Source: Ptychodera flava (lineage: Eukaryota > Hemichordata > Enteropneusta > Ptychoderidae). From it: 64,000 nt of DNA. Below the pieces are notes generated by a model. It was not told the DNA's origin. It saw nothing but the letters and a program-made list of their open reading frames with translations, and made no database searches. Made by a program: the position numbers and the translations under genes. Location of the stretch: assembly GCF_041260155.1 (NCBI RefSeq), contig NC_091938.1, forward strand, positions 13,297,428-13,361,427, given 5' to 3'. Position 1 is the stretch's first letter. Each line of letters opens with the position of its first letter. Below are positions 35,901 through 48,800 of this stretch, in pieces.

Positions 35901-38900
35901 CAGAGTAACAGAAAAACCGACCCAAATGAATGCTGCAACAATGTTAACATTAACATGAATTGATAAAATCTGTGTCATTGAACACTGTTTGAGATATTAA
36001 AACAACTCTTGGTTTATATGATGGATGGTGAATGAAGGTCAATCAAAACACAGATATAGATTTTTGATGTAGCATGATGAACTAAATTCATAGAGGTACA
36101 ATATCATTAATATGAAGAACCTTGCCCAAACTAAGATCATTGTGGAGTCTTATATCATGATTTAGTAACTTTCACACTGAAGACAGCCCTCACACATGAT
36201 TTATTTGAAATGGCTAGTACTTCAAACATAATTTCCTTGCCAACTTGACAAAATACCTTTTTCAGGAATATGTCGGCAGCAATCAGCATGAATTCTTCAG
36301 ATGTCATCGTTGATGTGTTTCTGTGTTTTGATGAGATGTTCTGCATTGAAGTGAAAAAATATGAATATCCTTAGTCCTTTCATCAGGATACAAATGTTCT
36401 TTCATTGTTTGTTGATGGCTACACAGGGATATTATATATGGTAATGAGGGCTATATACCATATGTGGACATATATTTGCAAGATATTTACTTTTTAATAT
36501 ACAGGGGCTGCTGAGCTGTCTGAAAATATGACATGTTCAAAATCAAAATAATAAAAAATTTAAATATCAAACTAAGAAGTACTTTTCTTCTCTTTAACAT
36601 TAACCTTCAACTTTATCAACTTACCATACTGTTAAAACTAACATCTAAATCCTATCACTGCCTATGTATCTGGTATAAGCACCTAACTTCCTAGTGGGTT
36701 TCCATACATTTATATTTCCACTAAGCTGAACATCCTGGTTTCAAAAAAAATTAAGGAAAAAGAAAGAGTAGTGCTACTTTTAATGTGTGTCCAGACAATG
36801 ACAGAGGAACGATAAACATGCAGTGTCACATACACGTTTTCATATCATAATATTTGATATCACCTCGTCACCACTATAGTTTGGTCCAAACCTATTGATA
36901 TCAATGGCCATTGTGGACCTGTTTACAGGGCACTGAGGTGAACAGGTACACTTTTACCATCAGGTTTTGGTAATATTATATTCAATGGGTGGTTGGAGCT
37001 ACATAAAGAGATACTGGGGGGCAAAAGGATTAAGTTAAACCAATATGCATACATATTGACAGCTATGAATGAAATCTGGAAATTCCAAATGTTCAGTGGC
37101 TTTATCAAATTCATAATACATCACTTACTTCCAACAGAGATTCTGAAAGTTTCTCTGGTCCAAGTCTCACTCCAGCTTCTAACACACTGCATGGAAAGGA
37201 GAATAAAATATTACAAATATGAAACGTAGAACGCACAAAATGCACAATTACAGCCTATTCAGTTAATATCAGATATTTCATTTAAAGATAAGTATACCCT
37301 TCTATAACAGTTCATTGACTCTGTCAGAGCATGGATGTCTATGTTTTTACATCCATGGTCAGAGTGTCAAGGCTGAATGAAGCTTAGATTAGACAAGGCA
37401 TGAAATTGCAACTTCCCAAAAAAATGTGAGCAGACAGTAACTTCCAACTATATTCAATAATGATGAATTTTTAAGTTGCAGCTTTACAGAGCAAATGATG
37501 AAGATACATTCTTACCTGACAGGATCACTGGTTGTCATGGAGACCGACTCATCTAATATTTTGAGGGCAGCTTCACACAATTCTCTGTTGGCATTGCCGG
37601 TGTTTTTGTTGTCAAAGTCACTGAACAGGTTCTGTGTCTCTTTGACATAATCTGTGTATGTTAAATGTCATGTGAATTAATCAGAAACAAAAAGTTTGAC
37701 TAAAAAGGTGTGACATACTGAACTTTAAATTTAAAGACTCAGGCATGTGTTGGCCTCATCGTACATTCAGACTTCAAAAGGAATAGCTGCACAAATAGAA
37801 GTCTGAAGTCAATCTGAATTTTTCAGTTGTAAAAGTGAAAAGATTCCACACTGGTTTGGTGCAAATCACTACTAACATGCTGGGTATTTCTCTGTGGTGT
37901 TCTATACTTCTACAATACAATTAAATGTGCCTGAGGGACAGGTAATGTATTCAGACTCTCAAATGTATACAACACTTTGCTAGTATGCTTCTCGTGTGGA
38001 CTCATCTCAAAGTTTTTGGAGTCAACAAGTTTCACCATCTTGTTTTTGTGAAAATTGAGACTTTAATTTTTTTCCTATAGAGTTAACAAGGAGTTAGCGG
38101 CCATCTTGGATTTCCAAATATCGGTAAAGTATAGGTACTGTAATTTGCTCAATCAGTACATAGTACCAAAATTTGCATGGTAATCCTTTATTTTTATTCT
38201 TGATTTTGAAAAAGGATGGTTTAAAGTTTCCTGAGGGGAAAATGGAGCCAAATTTAAATCTTTCCGTGTTAAGAGGCATGCTACCTTTACACATACACTT
38301 TTAATGAAAATGATATAGTCATTCCAGAGCGAAGTGTGTGTTGACTTAACATGCATTATAAATTTCCTGTCAGCAGTCTGAGAGAACAAACAAAGACATC
38401 ACAAACCCTGAAGGTGTATGCTTAATCTCTTTTGTTAGCATAGTGAGAATTAGGGAAGGAATTCAACTGAATATAAATTACTATCGTTTGGCAATGGATG
38501 GGGAAAGCATGCTTTTAAAACCTCTCCCTTGCCAAGTTCATATTTCACCATCAGGTCAAGTTAGTTAAAACTAGTGAAGCACAACATGTCCCATATGGTG
38601 CATTTTCACAAAATGTTAAACATTTGAAGGCCCAGACATAGATATTATTTTTATGGTATATAGATGCTATAACATACACTGTACTAAGTCAAGTGGCTAA
38701 AAATATGTACTGTTTTGGCTCAATACTGCTTTTTACTGACTAGGCAGATGGGGAAGTGATACTGTCTGGCAGGAAAAGCAGTCATATATTATGAAACAGC
38801 AGATGTTGGATAAAAGATTTTAAAATGTGACATGCTTTCAATATTGCTATCTGCTTTATCTTCATCATTTCCCAATGAATCTTAGGACCACTACACATTG

Positions 38901-41900
38901 GACTGGAGAGGGCAGTCTTCTATACACTTTTCAAATAACTGTGAACATGCATGTACAAGACAGTAGTAACTTACCGTTTAAAACAAGACATGCTAACACC
39001 CCCGAGTAGTACACATCATACGGAACAACCTCGTAGTCCCGACACTGTATTCTTCTCAACAACTTTTCAGAAATTGCTGTTGGTATATCCCTGACGGAAT
39101 AGAATACAATGTTAATCAGCCTAGCACACCTTTTTGTGTAAACTTGGTATTTCCGTGTACATACTATGCACATTTCTTTGACAATCTCTCACACAGTGTA
39201 TCTACAGAAATTGTAATCATTTGGCTAGGGGACATGCAAAATCACATGAGTTACACATTTCAATCCAGATCTCCATTTCTCATGATGATTAGCAAGCTTA
39301 GGTACTAAAAAGAACGCACTGTCAAAAGAGATACCATTACACTCACTGAGCTTTCAAAATAGATAACTTCATTCCAAATATTGTAAAACTCAATGTCAAA
39401 AGATTGTTTCATGGACAGGGTAGATGGCCATATATTTCAGAAGAATAAATGTATGCACTTCAGAGGAACGGTTTTGAATATTTAGGGAACTGCATTACAT
39501 ATCCTGGTTTAATAATTTAACGATCATCTTGTGAGTTGGTTATCATTGAAACACCGGACGATTACTAACCTGCACAAGTTATTGAGTAATTCTGTGTACA
39601 CTGTTCCTGTTAATCCATTGTAGCCTTTGGCACCTGTGTGTGATATTGAACTGGTGTTATTTGAAGGTTACAAGATAGTTGGCAACTTTGCAATTCAGAG
39701 TCTTCAAGTAGAAGAGGATTCCGGCTTACCCTCTCTTTCATTGTAAATTTTTAGACACGTCTACTTGTACTACACTACATCATATACCTAATCATTGAAA
39801 GTATTTTATCCTTTTGTGTACTCTCTAAATGTTTAGATTTTTAGATTCACTTATTTTTACAGATTAACCCTTTGAGCGCCAAAGTCAATTTTGTCACCTT
39901 AACAAAATATACCTAGTCAATTTTTTTCAGATTTTTGCCAAAATTTTGATAAAACACTGTAGCCAATGAAATGTGATGTCCATTTAGTCCAAAATTATCA
40001 AAAAAATTCAGAAAAAATCATAACAATTGGTAACATGTTGCAATAAAATTTTGGTGGGAAAATTACAGCACTCAAAGGTTAATACGAGAACAATAACACC
40101 ATATGCTGACAGCCCCATTGATGAAAAAGAACGAAATACATACCTCGTTAGCAATTTTGGCAAATTTACCTCACTGGTTAATACTATTACTGGTACTAAT
40201 GTATGTAAGAGCGTACCTGATTGGCTGAGTGAGTCGTATGCTGCCACAGCATTCATTTCAAATGCTGGTCTTGTGTAGTGTGTGAGCTGTAACCTCTGGT
40301 ATGCTTTGGTGACTTTGCCGGCTCTGTTGTCACTTATTGCCTCAAAGCTGAGTGAAAGAACACAATAGTAAATCAAATGAATATACACCTGTCAGGCTAC
40401 GTAGTAAATAAAACAATGACTAAAACACCTGAAGACAACTTTACAACAATATTTATTTTCTGTTAACTTTAAAAAGCAAAACTCTCCAAGCTTTGAAGGA
40501 CATCTTCCAGATGTGGATATTTCCCTGCATGGAGTTACTTACATGTAAAGACAAGCAGAAAAGAGTTTGTGTGTGATAGAAAACATACCAGTGTGAATTT
40601 ACAGAAACAATTTAAGATCAATTTTCACTGGGTATGTGTGTTATACAGTAGTCATGGTTTGTATAAGTTCACCATGTATAAATATGCCTAAATTGTGATA
40701 ATGCAAGCTTTGACTTTGAGTGACGTAAGATTACAACACAATCATCCTCTGTTTTCTATCCTATATCATAGAAACAATTTGGCTGTTTCCCATTGCAGAC
40801 AATCCTATTAAAATTGGAAAAGCAATTGAATATCAAGCTTTTATATGAAACATTGAACACTCATTACATCCAGAAAAGAGCTTTTTGTAAATGAGAGCCA
40901 TGGACCTGATATTTGACTTTATCAGGTCAAAGGGCGGTCATGTCCCTTCTTGGAACATAATTGTAACTTGGGTTATTGTGTTGGTTTCAAGTATAGACTC
41001 GGACTAAATAACCAACAATTAACCAATTCGAAGAGAAAGAAACTTACTATTCAGCTAAAAACAGAACAGGATCTTCTGGTCTGTTTTCAATCATTTTGGA
41101 AAGTGCATCCCGTAGCTGAGTCCCAACATTTGTTCTTTCTGATAGCAAATAAAAAATATTTAATAATATTTCAAATATTCAATATTTCAAAAATAAAATC
41201 ACTTAAAAAGTTCAAACGTCTAGCTTGAGTGGTAGTGCTTCTTGACGAGAAAATGTGGCATTCTGAATAGGGCTCTAATTTTGCAGATGATCTTGACACA
41301 GCCATATACTGCAGTACGATGGCACGTCACACAGTAAGTGACGCTACCCACAATTCTCCATGATCCGTACACACGGAGATCACTCACTGAACTGAAGCAA
41401 ACTTCTTCTGTACACAGAACAGCTCAGTCCATATTTCAAAGTTCTGGGACCATAGTTTTGATAATCATAATTCTCTAATTTCTCACTGTGAATAATTAGA
41501 AGATCAACCCTTTTCCGAGAGGAGATAGCAATTTTGTGATTTTGTCAACATAGATTTTTGACATATGCAATATTTTCAAGGAAACTAGGGAGTAAGTTGC
41601 ATCTGGTTGGCAAAAGAAAGGGTATTGATTTTTATTGAATATTTGTAACAAAGGAAATTAACATGTCTGACAGGTGGTATGATGAGACCATCTTAGTTGC
41701 TGATCATAGTAACTTTACCTTGACAAGTGTAAATTTTTCGCACCTCCAAACATTGAATTCTTATTCAATTTACTCCTGAATTTTAAAAATGATCCATAAT
41801 TTTGGAACATAGTTTTAACCAATAATCCTCTAAATTCTAAGTTTCAAATTGTTCAGAAACTGATAAATTGAAGAAGCCTTTAGCAAATGATGTCTGAGCA

Positions 41901-42468
41901 CACAAATCAAGGGAATTGTGGGTAGTCTCACTTACTGTGCGTAATGGCCCTTCGACTTTAGAGAAAATGCTAATACGACCCCAGAGTGTCGGTACAACCA
42001 TAGGACCCTCGAGAAAACTCTCGAGGGTCTATGGTAAAACCCACGGCTGAACTTGTCATATGAACCGAGCCTCGCAAACGTCACCGCACCCACCACCACC
42101 AACGTTGACGTGTGTACATCATTCATATCGAGTCTGTTCATATCATCACAGTACTATATCGAAGCCAAGCTATCGCCTCTGCCATTATTTTTGCCGTTAT
42201 GCCAGGCAACTAGCTCATTTCGTCGTGCAATCTCCATGACAACGTTTACAACATTGCTCCTGTGAATGCAGTGCAGCTTACAAAGAATCTCTCGAAAGAA
42301 GTTCGCTACGGAAAGAATGCACCAGCTCCTCAGACTGTCCGGACCTGGCTAAGAACTGCATAGCAACATACAAGAGCGGTGTCCGCTACCTATATTCTGA
42401 GGATAGTTATTAAGCCTACCCAGAAATTCCCTGTTACTCTCCGGTCTGTCGTCTCTCCTCCCCGCCAT
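32905..42468 (-). CDS. TPGS1: Tubulin polyglutamylase complex subunit 1, nine exons, 295 aa
   Basis: Exons are 42468-42420, 41138-41048, 40347-40217, 39633-39570, 39090-38975, 37651-37516, 37186-37129, 36340-36257 and 33063-32905. All have GT-AG borders, and the 888 nt keep frame throughout. The protein resembles vertebrate TPGS1: EFLERTNVGTQLRDALSKMI (human DFLRQVGVTEMLRAALLKVL), RPEDPVLFLAEYFE, AYDSLS, LLRRIQCRDYEVVP (human LLRKVQCRDHEAVP), VLEAGVRLGP (human FLEAGSRLGP) and MTSEEFMLIAADIFLKK. It is a non-catalytic scaffold subunit of the complex in which TTLL1 adds glutamate chains to tubulin in centrioles, cilia and neurons. The last exon adds a tail of about 30 residues, nearly all Asp and Glu, encoded by GAT/GAC repeats, which I do not recall in the human protein. 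The start at 42468 is the first ATG, with Met-Ala-Gly. Confidence 0.92.
36850..36950. repeat. Dispersed 90-bp repeat, copy 1 (TPGS1 intron 7)
   Basis: The minus strand reads TTCACCTCAGTGCCCTGTAA, then ACAGGTCCACAATGGCCATT, then GATATCAATAGGTTTGGACC. It matches copies at 43737-43830 and 55998-56095. No terminal repeat was defined. Confidence 0.65.
39868..40078. mobile_element. piggyBac-type MITE, family 1, copy c (TPGS1 intron 3)
   Basis: TTAA (39864-39867, 40079-40082) borders CCCTTTGAGCGCCAAAGTCA at the left and CAGCACTCAAAGG at the right. Same orientation as the copy at 16100, and close to it in sequence. Confidence 0.85.
41330..41939. mobile_element. DNA transposon remnant, 610 bp, with about 30-bp terminal inverted repeats (TPGS1 intron 1)
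   Basis: The left end CACAGTAAGTGACGCTACCC and ACAATTC match the right end in reverse complement (CACAGTAAGTGAGACTACCC and ACAATTC), with weaker match beyond. The flanks CGTCA and CGTAA may be a decayed target duplication. Superfamily not assigned. Confidence 0.65.
41997..42035. repeat. Hairpin of the CATAG-ACCCTCGAG family, copy 1
   Basis: ACCATAGGACCCTCGAGA, a four-base loop, and TCTCGAGGGTCTATGGT form near-perfect arms. A second copy lies at 44746-44788, and the inner part of the fold-back at 13551-13650 has related ends (CCATAGAC...GTCTATGG). Confidence 0.7.
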
Positions 42469-42813
42469 CTTGTTCATAGATAAACCAAATTTACACCTTC
42501 TTGTAAGCCTCTTTTTGGTTGGATCTTGCTATGTCAATGATAATGCGATTGGTGCATTTCTTACTTCTTGACCAATCAGACAAATGCGTATCATGTGCCT
42601 AATTTTATTTAATTGGCTGCAAGTTTTGCGCATTCCCGGAAGTTTCCTACTGTAGTTGAATCCAAACAAGCGCCAACCCGGATCTTTCGGGTAACTTATA
42701 CAAGAACGGGACAAAAGCCTAATGGAAGGCCACCTAATATACACCACGAACTATCTACGGACTGAGTTTATCTAGATTTATTTGTAAAGGACGATTAGTA
42801 AGGTTTGTACAAA
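42469..42813. promoter_or_regulatory. Shared head-to-head promoter of TPGS1 and the first JmjC gene
   Basis: The 345 bp between the two start codons contain ACCAATCAG (CCAAT at 42572-42576), an inverted CCAAT (ATTGG at 42612-42616), TGCGCA at 42627-42632 (NRF1-like half site) and CCGGAAGT at 42636-42643 (ETS-type site). There is no clear TATA box. CCAAT, NRF1 and ETS sites are typical of bidirectional housekeeping promoters. The CCAAT and TGCGCATTCCCGGAAGT arrangement recurs upstream of the second JmjC gene. Confidence 0.65.
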
Positions 42814-45800
42814 ATGTTCGTCAGGCTCAAGGTGTTGACATTCAGTCTCACGTTATGTTGTCATTGCACTTTCGGCGGTGACTCGTCCAAATTTGATGTT
42901 GGCAGAGGACATATGAAACCGTTTGGATTCCAAAGCGACCCTACAGAAACCACAGAAGAGCTGGACTATGTCCCGCACCCTACAGAATTTTACGAAAAGT
43001 ACGTGAAGCTCCGCAAACCCGTCATGTTCAGAGGGGCTGCCACAAAGTCGCAGGCGTATCACCTGTGGACGGAGGAATATATCAGGAAAGAGTACGGGAA
43101 CTTGACCGCACGGATCGAGGGAAGACACGAAAATGCTACACGGGTCCCGTTGGGCGAAGGTGGTATTTTAGGTAGAGACACTTTCGATCATTTTATACGC
43201 AACTATCAAACAATGGATGCATACATGATATCCCAAGTACCGAAGCCAATGGAGAAAGATGTCGCCATACCTCCCTGTCTACTTTGCGGAACTTTTGCCA
43301 AGAGTATACAGGTATATGAAGATAGCTGCAGAAGCGATAACTTTAAGTTTCGGCCTTTCCTTGTAGCCAGACTTAAGATATGTGAATTTAAAATTTCATC
43401 ATAGATAAATGTTAGGGGTAAGCCAAAAGGTGATTTATGTGGAGTTCACACGTGTACAAATGTCTTTAGTCACCCTTTCATTTACTTTCTCTTTAATCAA
43501 AGTCATTCACAATTTATCCTTAAAAAGGGGAAGGTTCCTTATCAGCTTTATCTCTGAACAAATTGACTAACTGTGCACTACTTTCAAAGAAGAACAAAGG
43601 ACTGAAATAACATAAACAGCCAATGTGAACAGCCACTAATGTGAAAACCAGGGATTGAAAATTGCCCCTTAACATGCTTAACATCATGTGCAAACTCCAA
43701 CTTATGTATTTTGTTTCTCATGAATAACTACAGTTTTAGCTTGTTCACCTCAGTTTCCTGTAAACAGGTCCACAATACCATTGATAACCATAGGTTTGGC
43801 CAAACCACAATCATGAAAGGGTTCAGACCATAATTGACAAGAGTAACATGAGTGGGCAAAGGTTGTGGATGTGGTCTGATCATGCGATATCAAAGTCATA
43901 GAGATGTCAAAGCTGGAGTGATAACAGCTTTCAGTCTGTCAACAATGATTACTTTAACGGTACAGTCGTAGTGCATGCTGGTCACTGTTTCAAAGGAGAT
44001 ACACCATACAAACACAAGAAATTAGGCACAGGTTTATGATGTAACTAATGTTACATGATAAGTGAGCCTTCAGAAAGAAATTTACTGACAAATAACCAAA
44101 AGGAAACGTGAGAGAGAAGAAATTTCTAAAGTAGGAACACAGGCTATAAATAAGGGTTAATCAATCATGAATTCCTGTCAATTTTCATACAACTAAATTC
44201 AACAAGATATCCTCAAGCTTCACTCATTTCTTGGACTCATTTCCTTATCTGTATTTTGCATTCACTCTGAGTATATGCATAACTTTCAGGTAGAATTTGA
44301 TTCTTTTATTTATTCCAGGAAGTGCACCTGTTTATGAGTGCTGGCGGTGGCAAGACCTTAATTCATAAAGACCTGTATGATAACGTCCACTGCCTCTTCA
44401 ATGGAACAAAAGAATGGCTGATGATTGATCCAAGTCAGGTTAGTTTTTGTGCAAAAAACAACCCAGCAACTTAATAAAAAAGAAACTCTCATTTTCTCAG
44501 AGTTCTACTGTTCAACATAAACATATTAATATTGATAAGCTTCTGCTAAATGTCAAACTTTCACAAGACATATCCCAGTCTGATAGTAAGTGGTCTTTCA
44601 AAATTTCTCTGCCAACTGTCAGAAGCTAATCAAATAATTGAAAATTTTTATTTCCATTTGCCATACACTGATGTCCAAGTCCTGTGGATAGATGTTGAAA
44701 TCAGCTTATTTTATGTGGAAAATTTGTTTCACATCCAGAATTTGTTATATCATAGACCCTCGTTTTTCTCGAGGGTCTATGGTTATATCAAGCACTACCT
44801 TTCAACTAAACAAGTTTGATCAAGTATCACTCATTGTCTCATTATATCTAAGAGGGTACAATGTTCTTGTAACCCTCCCACCCCATTTCTCTAGCTATGT
44901 ATCCAACTTTGACATAGAGGACAATCTGATTGTGCCAAAGTTTGATTGTGAAAGTGTAACAGTATAGAATACCCCAGGTGGTTATTGTGTGATCTGTGTT
45001 AATGTGACACACAAGCAACTCACAAAGTGTAAAGAATTTCTTAATCACTTTTTGCTTCAACAAGTCATCTTCCAACTGTTGGGAACATTTTAAATATTAC
45101 CTTTGGCGAATTTTTTGTAATTAAACAACTTTTCTTTTCCTCCAACACGATTGCAGAGTAACTTGGTGTATTTATCCAGAGACTCCAAGAGAGAGTTTGG
45201 TGGCCATGCCATGATTGATGTGGATGCTGTAGATCTCAGAAAGTTCCCCAAAATCAAAGATGTGAAATATTCCCATGTGACCATGAACAAAGGAGACTGC
45301 ATGTACATTCCCAGTGGTAAGTGCACTGACAATTATTTGCTTCTGGTGAGCTACAGAATGAAGTAACTTCTCTGGTGCTATAGCCGCTGCAAGGGATTTC
45401 TCGGGGTGTCGTCAAAGGCAAAGTGCTTGTAAGGTATAAACTTTATCAGCCATGCTTTATTGCAAATCACGTGTAGTTGCTAATGAAGAAAGTGTAAAAA
45501 CTACAATTTATTGCTAGAGCTGATCTCTTGAATTTTGATATTAAAATATCTATTTCCATTGTCAGTTAGGTCTTCTGACTCTTTCATGATAATATTTATG
45601 TAGTGAAACTTATAACTATTGGTATTTCTATTTCTTCCTTGGTCATAGAATACATGTAAGTATGTACTTTTACTATGATACTGGAAAATCTTTCAAGAAG
45701 ACTTACCTTTTGAAAAACAATGCATGAAGCTCTGCTAATATGTTAGTTAATTTTTTATTGATTCCCAGTACTTATGTTAATTAAGGTTATTTATCAAATT

Positions 45801-48800
45801 TATTTTTAATGCTACTTTTGTATTGTTGTTTCTTGTTAGCTTCTTTTGTTGTTAGAAAGATTTTCCAGACATTGTTTACACTGAGACTTTCAATCAACCA
45901 CATAAATGTATCCAGATAATACTGGTCATGCATATGTACCAAAGGGATAGAGAAGATTCAATTTTTTTACAGTACAGATATCCAAACAACCAGATCACAC
46001 AGGGAACAAATTTATTTGCAAAGCAGTGCATTCAAAGTATACATCAAAACATTCCTGAACATCAAAACGGGAATGCAACCACATCGGAAAATTTGCGTGA
46101 ATGAAACGTTTTCCAGCTATATTTTACATAATGGATCAACCTTAAAATTTGAAAAGCATGGGGAATGTACTGAAGTATTATGATCAGGGTTCAGGACATT
46201 AAATTACTGATCTTTACTGGCAATACTGTGTTTTCATGAACATGGGTTGTGAAAGCAATGCATAAAGGTCAGCAAGCCACATGTTTTGACAGTTAGTATA
46301 AAGAGGGTGATTCCCCCCCCCCCCAAAAAAAAATAAATAAATAAATTGCTGATACCAGTTTATCATTGGCTGCTTCAAATCTGGTGGAAGATAAATGCTT
46401 CAGTGTTAAAGTAGCTACGGCAAAATGCTAGGTGTGATTTACTCACTGTTCCAAAGTTTCACATTCTAAAAACTCAAATCTTTTCTCCCAATACAGGCCA
46501 TCTTCATCAAGTACGGTCTAACGGATACATGAACACAGGTGTTGCCATATGGTTCTCAGTCTTGACAAAGACACACAACTTTGATAGCTCTGATTGCGCA
46601 GAAATAGAGAATACCAAGCATTCTGGATCTCTGGACTTCAAACCCATGAATGAAGTTGATGTGATCTGGACATCTGATGGGTATGGGGAAATGCATCAAG
46701 GTCACCTAGATATATATTATTTAAAGTAAGCTGAAGTATTTCAAATTTAGTCGTCCTGAAAATTTACTTTAGTGCACGTGATAGAGGGACCGTGTTCAGT
46801 GCTACAAGCATGATAACTCTATTTACTTTTATCTCCTGCTGTTATAACTTCATTTGATTTGCAGATATTAGCGGTAGAAGTGAGACTGCATTAGAATGTA
46901 GTTCAGAACAATTAATCTTAGGGTTGGATCATGGATAAAAGTGAAATATTTTAAGGTAGTATGCGCCTCGAAAGTGAAAGACTTAAACTTTTGCTCAAAC
47001 TTTCCTTAAGAAATCTTTCAACCATTCTCTTTCAAAATCAAGAATAAAAATCGGGGGTCACTGTGCAAATTTTGTTACTGGAGAAACAAATTACCCAAGA
47101 TTTACCGATATTTGAAATTCAAAATGGCCGCCATCCCTGTGTTAATTCTATGGAGGAAAATAACATTTTCGATTTTCAAAAAACTAAGATGGTAAAAATT
47201 TATCTTACACCAAGAGCTTTCAAATGAACCCCCCTGACGAACCCTTTTGACCTTGAGTACATCACAATGAATCAACTGGTTAAAGTTGATCTTGTTCTGT
47301 ACACATCTCTTGTGCAATTACAAAGGTGTCATGCATCATAAACATATTTCTTTATTATCATTGGCTCACTGAGAACAAACTCCCATAGACACATACAGTG
47401 CCATTGTTAGTTTTACAGTTAGCCGTTCTCATATCAGAGAATAAGTGTTGTATCTAAACTGAATGATTTGTTTCTACATATAGGACTATTTTACTCACCT
47501 CTGCAGATGAAGAAGGAAAAATTTGGTTGGAGTCATTCACCAATCATTTCCTTCAGGTATGTTGAATGATTTTATATACAAGATGATTTGAATGATGTGA
47601 TACATCATTCAAACGTAAACAGCAGCATATTTTCAAAAACCCTACGACCAAAACCTTTTCGGTTTTAAATGCACTGTACATTGATCAAGTTTACTATCAT
47701 TACAAAGAATGGCAGACACGGGAGGTTATCTCTTACAGATGCAGTTGACATCCCACAAATAAGCATTTCACCGCTGTTACTCCTTCAAAGTCCTTTGCCC
47801 CGCTCAGAGAGAGAGAAATATTATTTCACAAAGTGTTTACTGTTGGCTAACATTGCGTATTACTAATGACCCAGTGACTAATGTATCTTGTTCTCTGCAA
47901 TTGTAACCGAGTAATGTTTCTCTTTATCAGAGAGGTGATAAAGATGAAGATCATGAAGATGAGGATGATGATGAAGATGATGATGATGATGCTGACTTAG
48001 TTCAAAGTATCAGAGAGCAGGTAAAAGCACACATTAGAAACAAACATGGCCACTGGATTTACACAAGTTGAAGTTCTTTAAATTGCAAACTTAAATGTGT
48101 TCCATGAGAAAGTTATAGAATCAGCCACATAATAGAATTAAACTTTATGCTAATAAGGTAAGAATTTATCAGCAGTACAAAGGTTGCAGTGACAGTCAGG
48201 TAGGATAAGCATTTTCATGTCCTTCCAACTATGGCATGATCATAGGAAATCTTATTGTTTGGGATAATGTAAGCAAGTACATATTTATTATTGAGTACAA
48301 GAATTCATAAGCCGAAGTACTTGATGATGTTACAAACAGCTTCTCAATTGTAATACTGGTATATTATATTAAAAAATCCATTAACTTTTTAATTATTTAC
48401 TTTTTTTTTACTTTTTATTTTTTTTTACTTTATTTTACTTAACTTTTTTTAACTTTTTAATTTTTTTACTTATTTTACTTAACTTTTTTTAATTTTTATT
48501 TTTTTTTTTATTTTCCATTATATTTTGCTATGTTTGTAAAGTATAGGTTTATTTTCTACTGACAAAATCCTGTTAAAATGTCTGATATTAAATTGGTCAT
48601 TTGTGTAGTTCCCATTGGCGATTAATAAGTCCAAACAAGAATTTGTTTATCAACAATAATATCACATAATGTACATAATTTGTTGTGTTGGCAAGGCTAA
48701 TATTATGTATTTCAACTTACTATATGAGAATGAAAACAAAAAACATTTTTTACAGATAAAAATTAATGAGAATATTATCAGAAGTTACAGCCATTATGGC

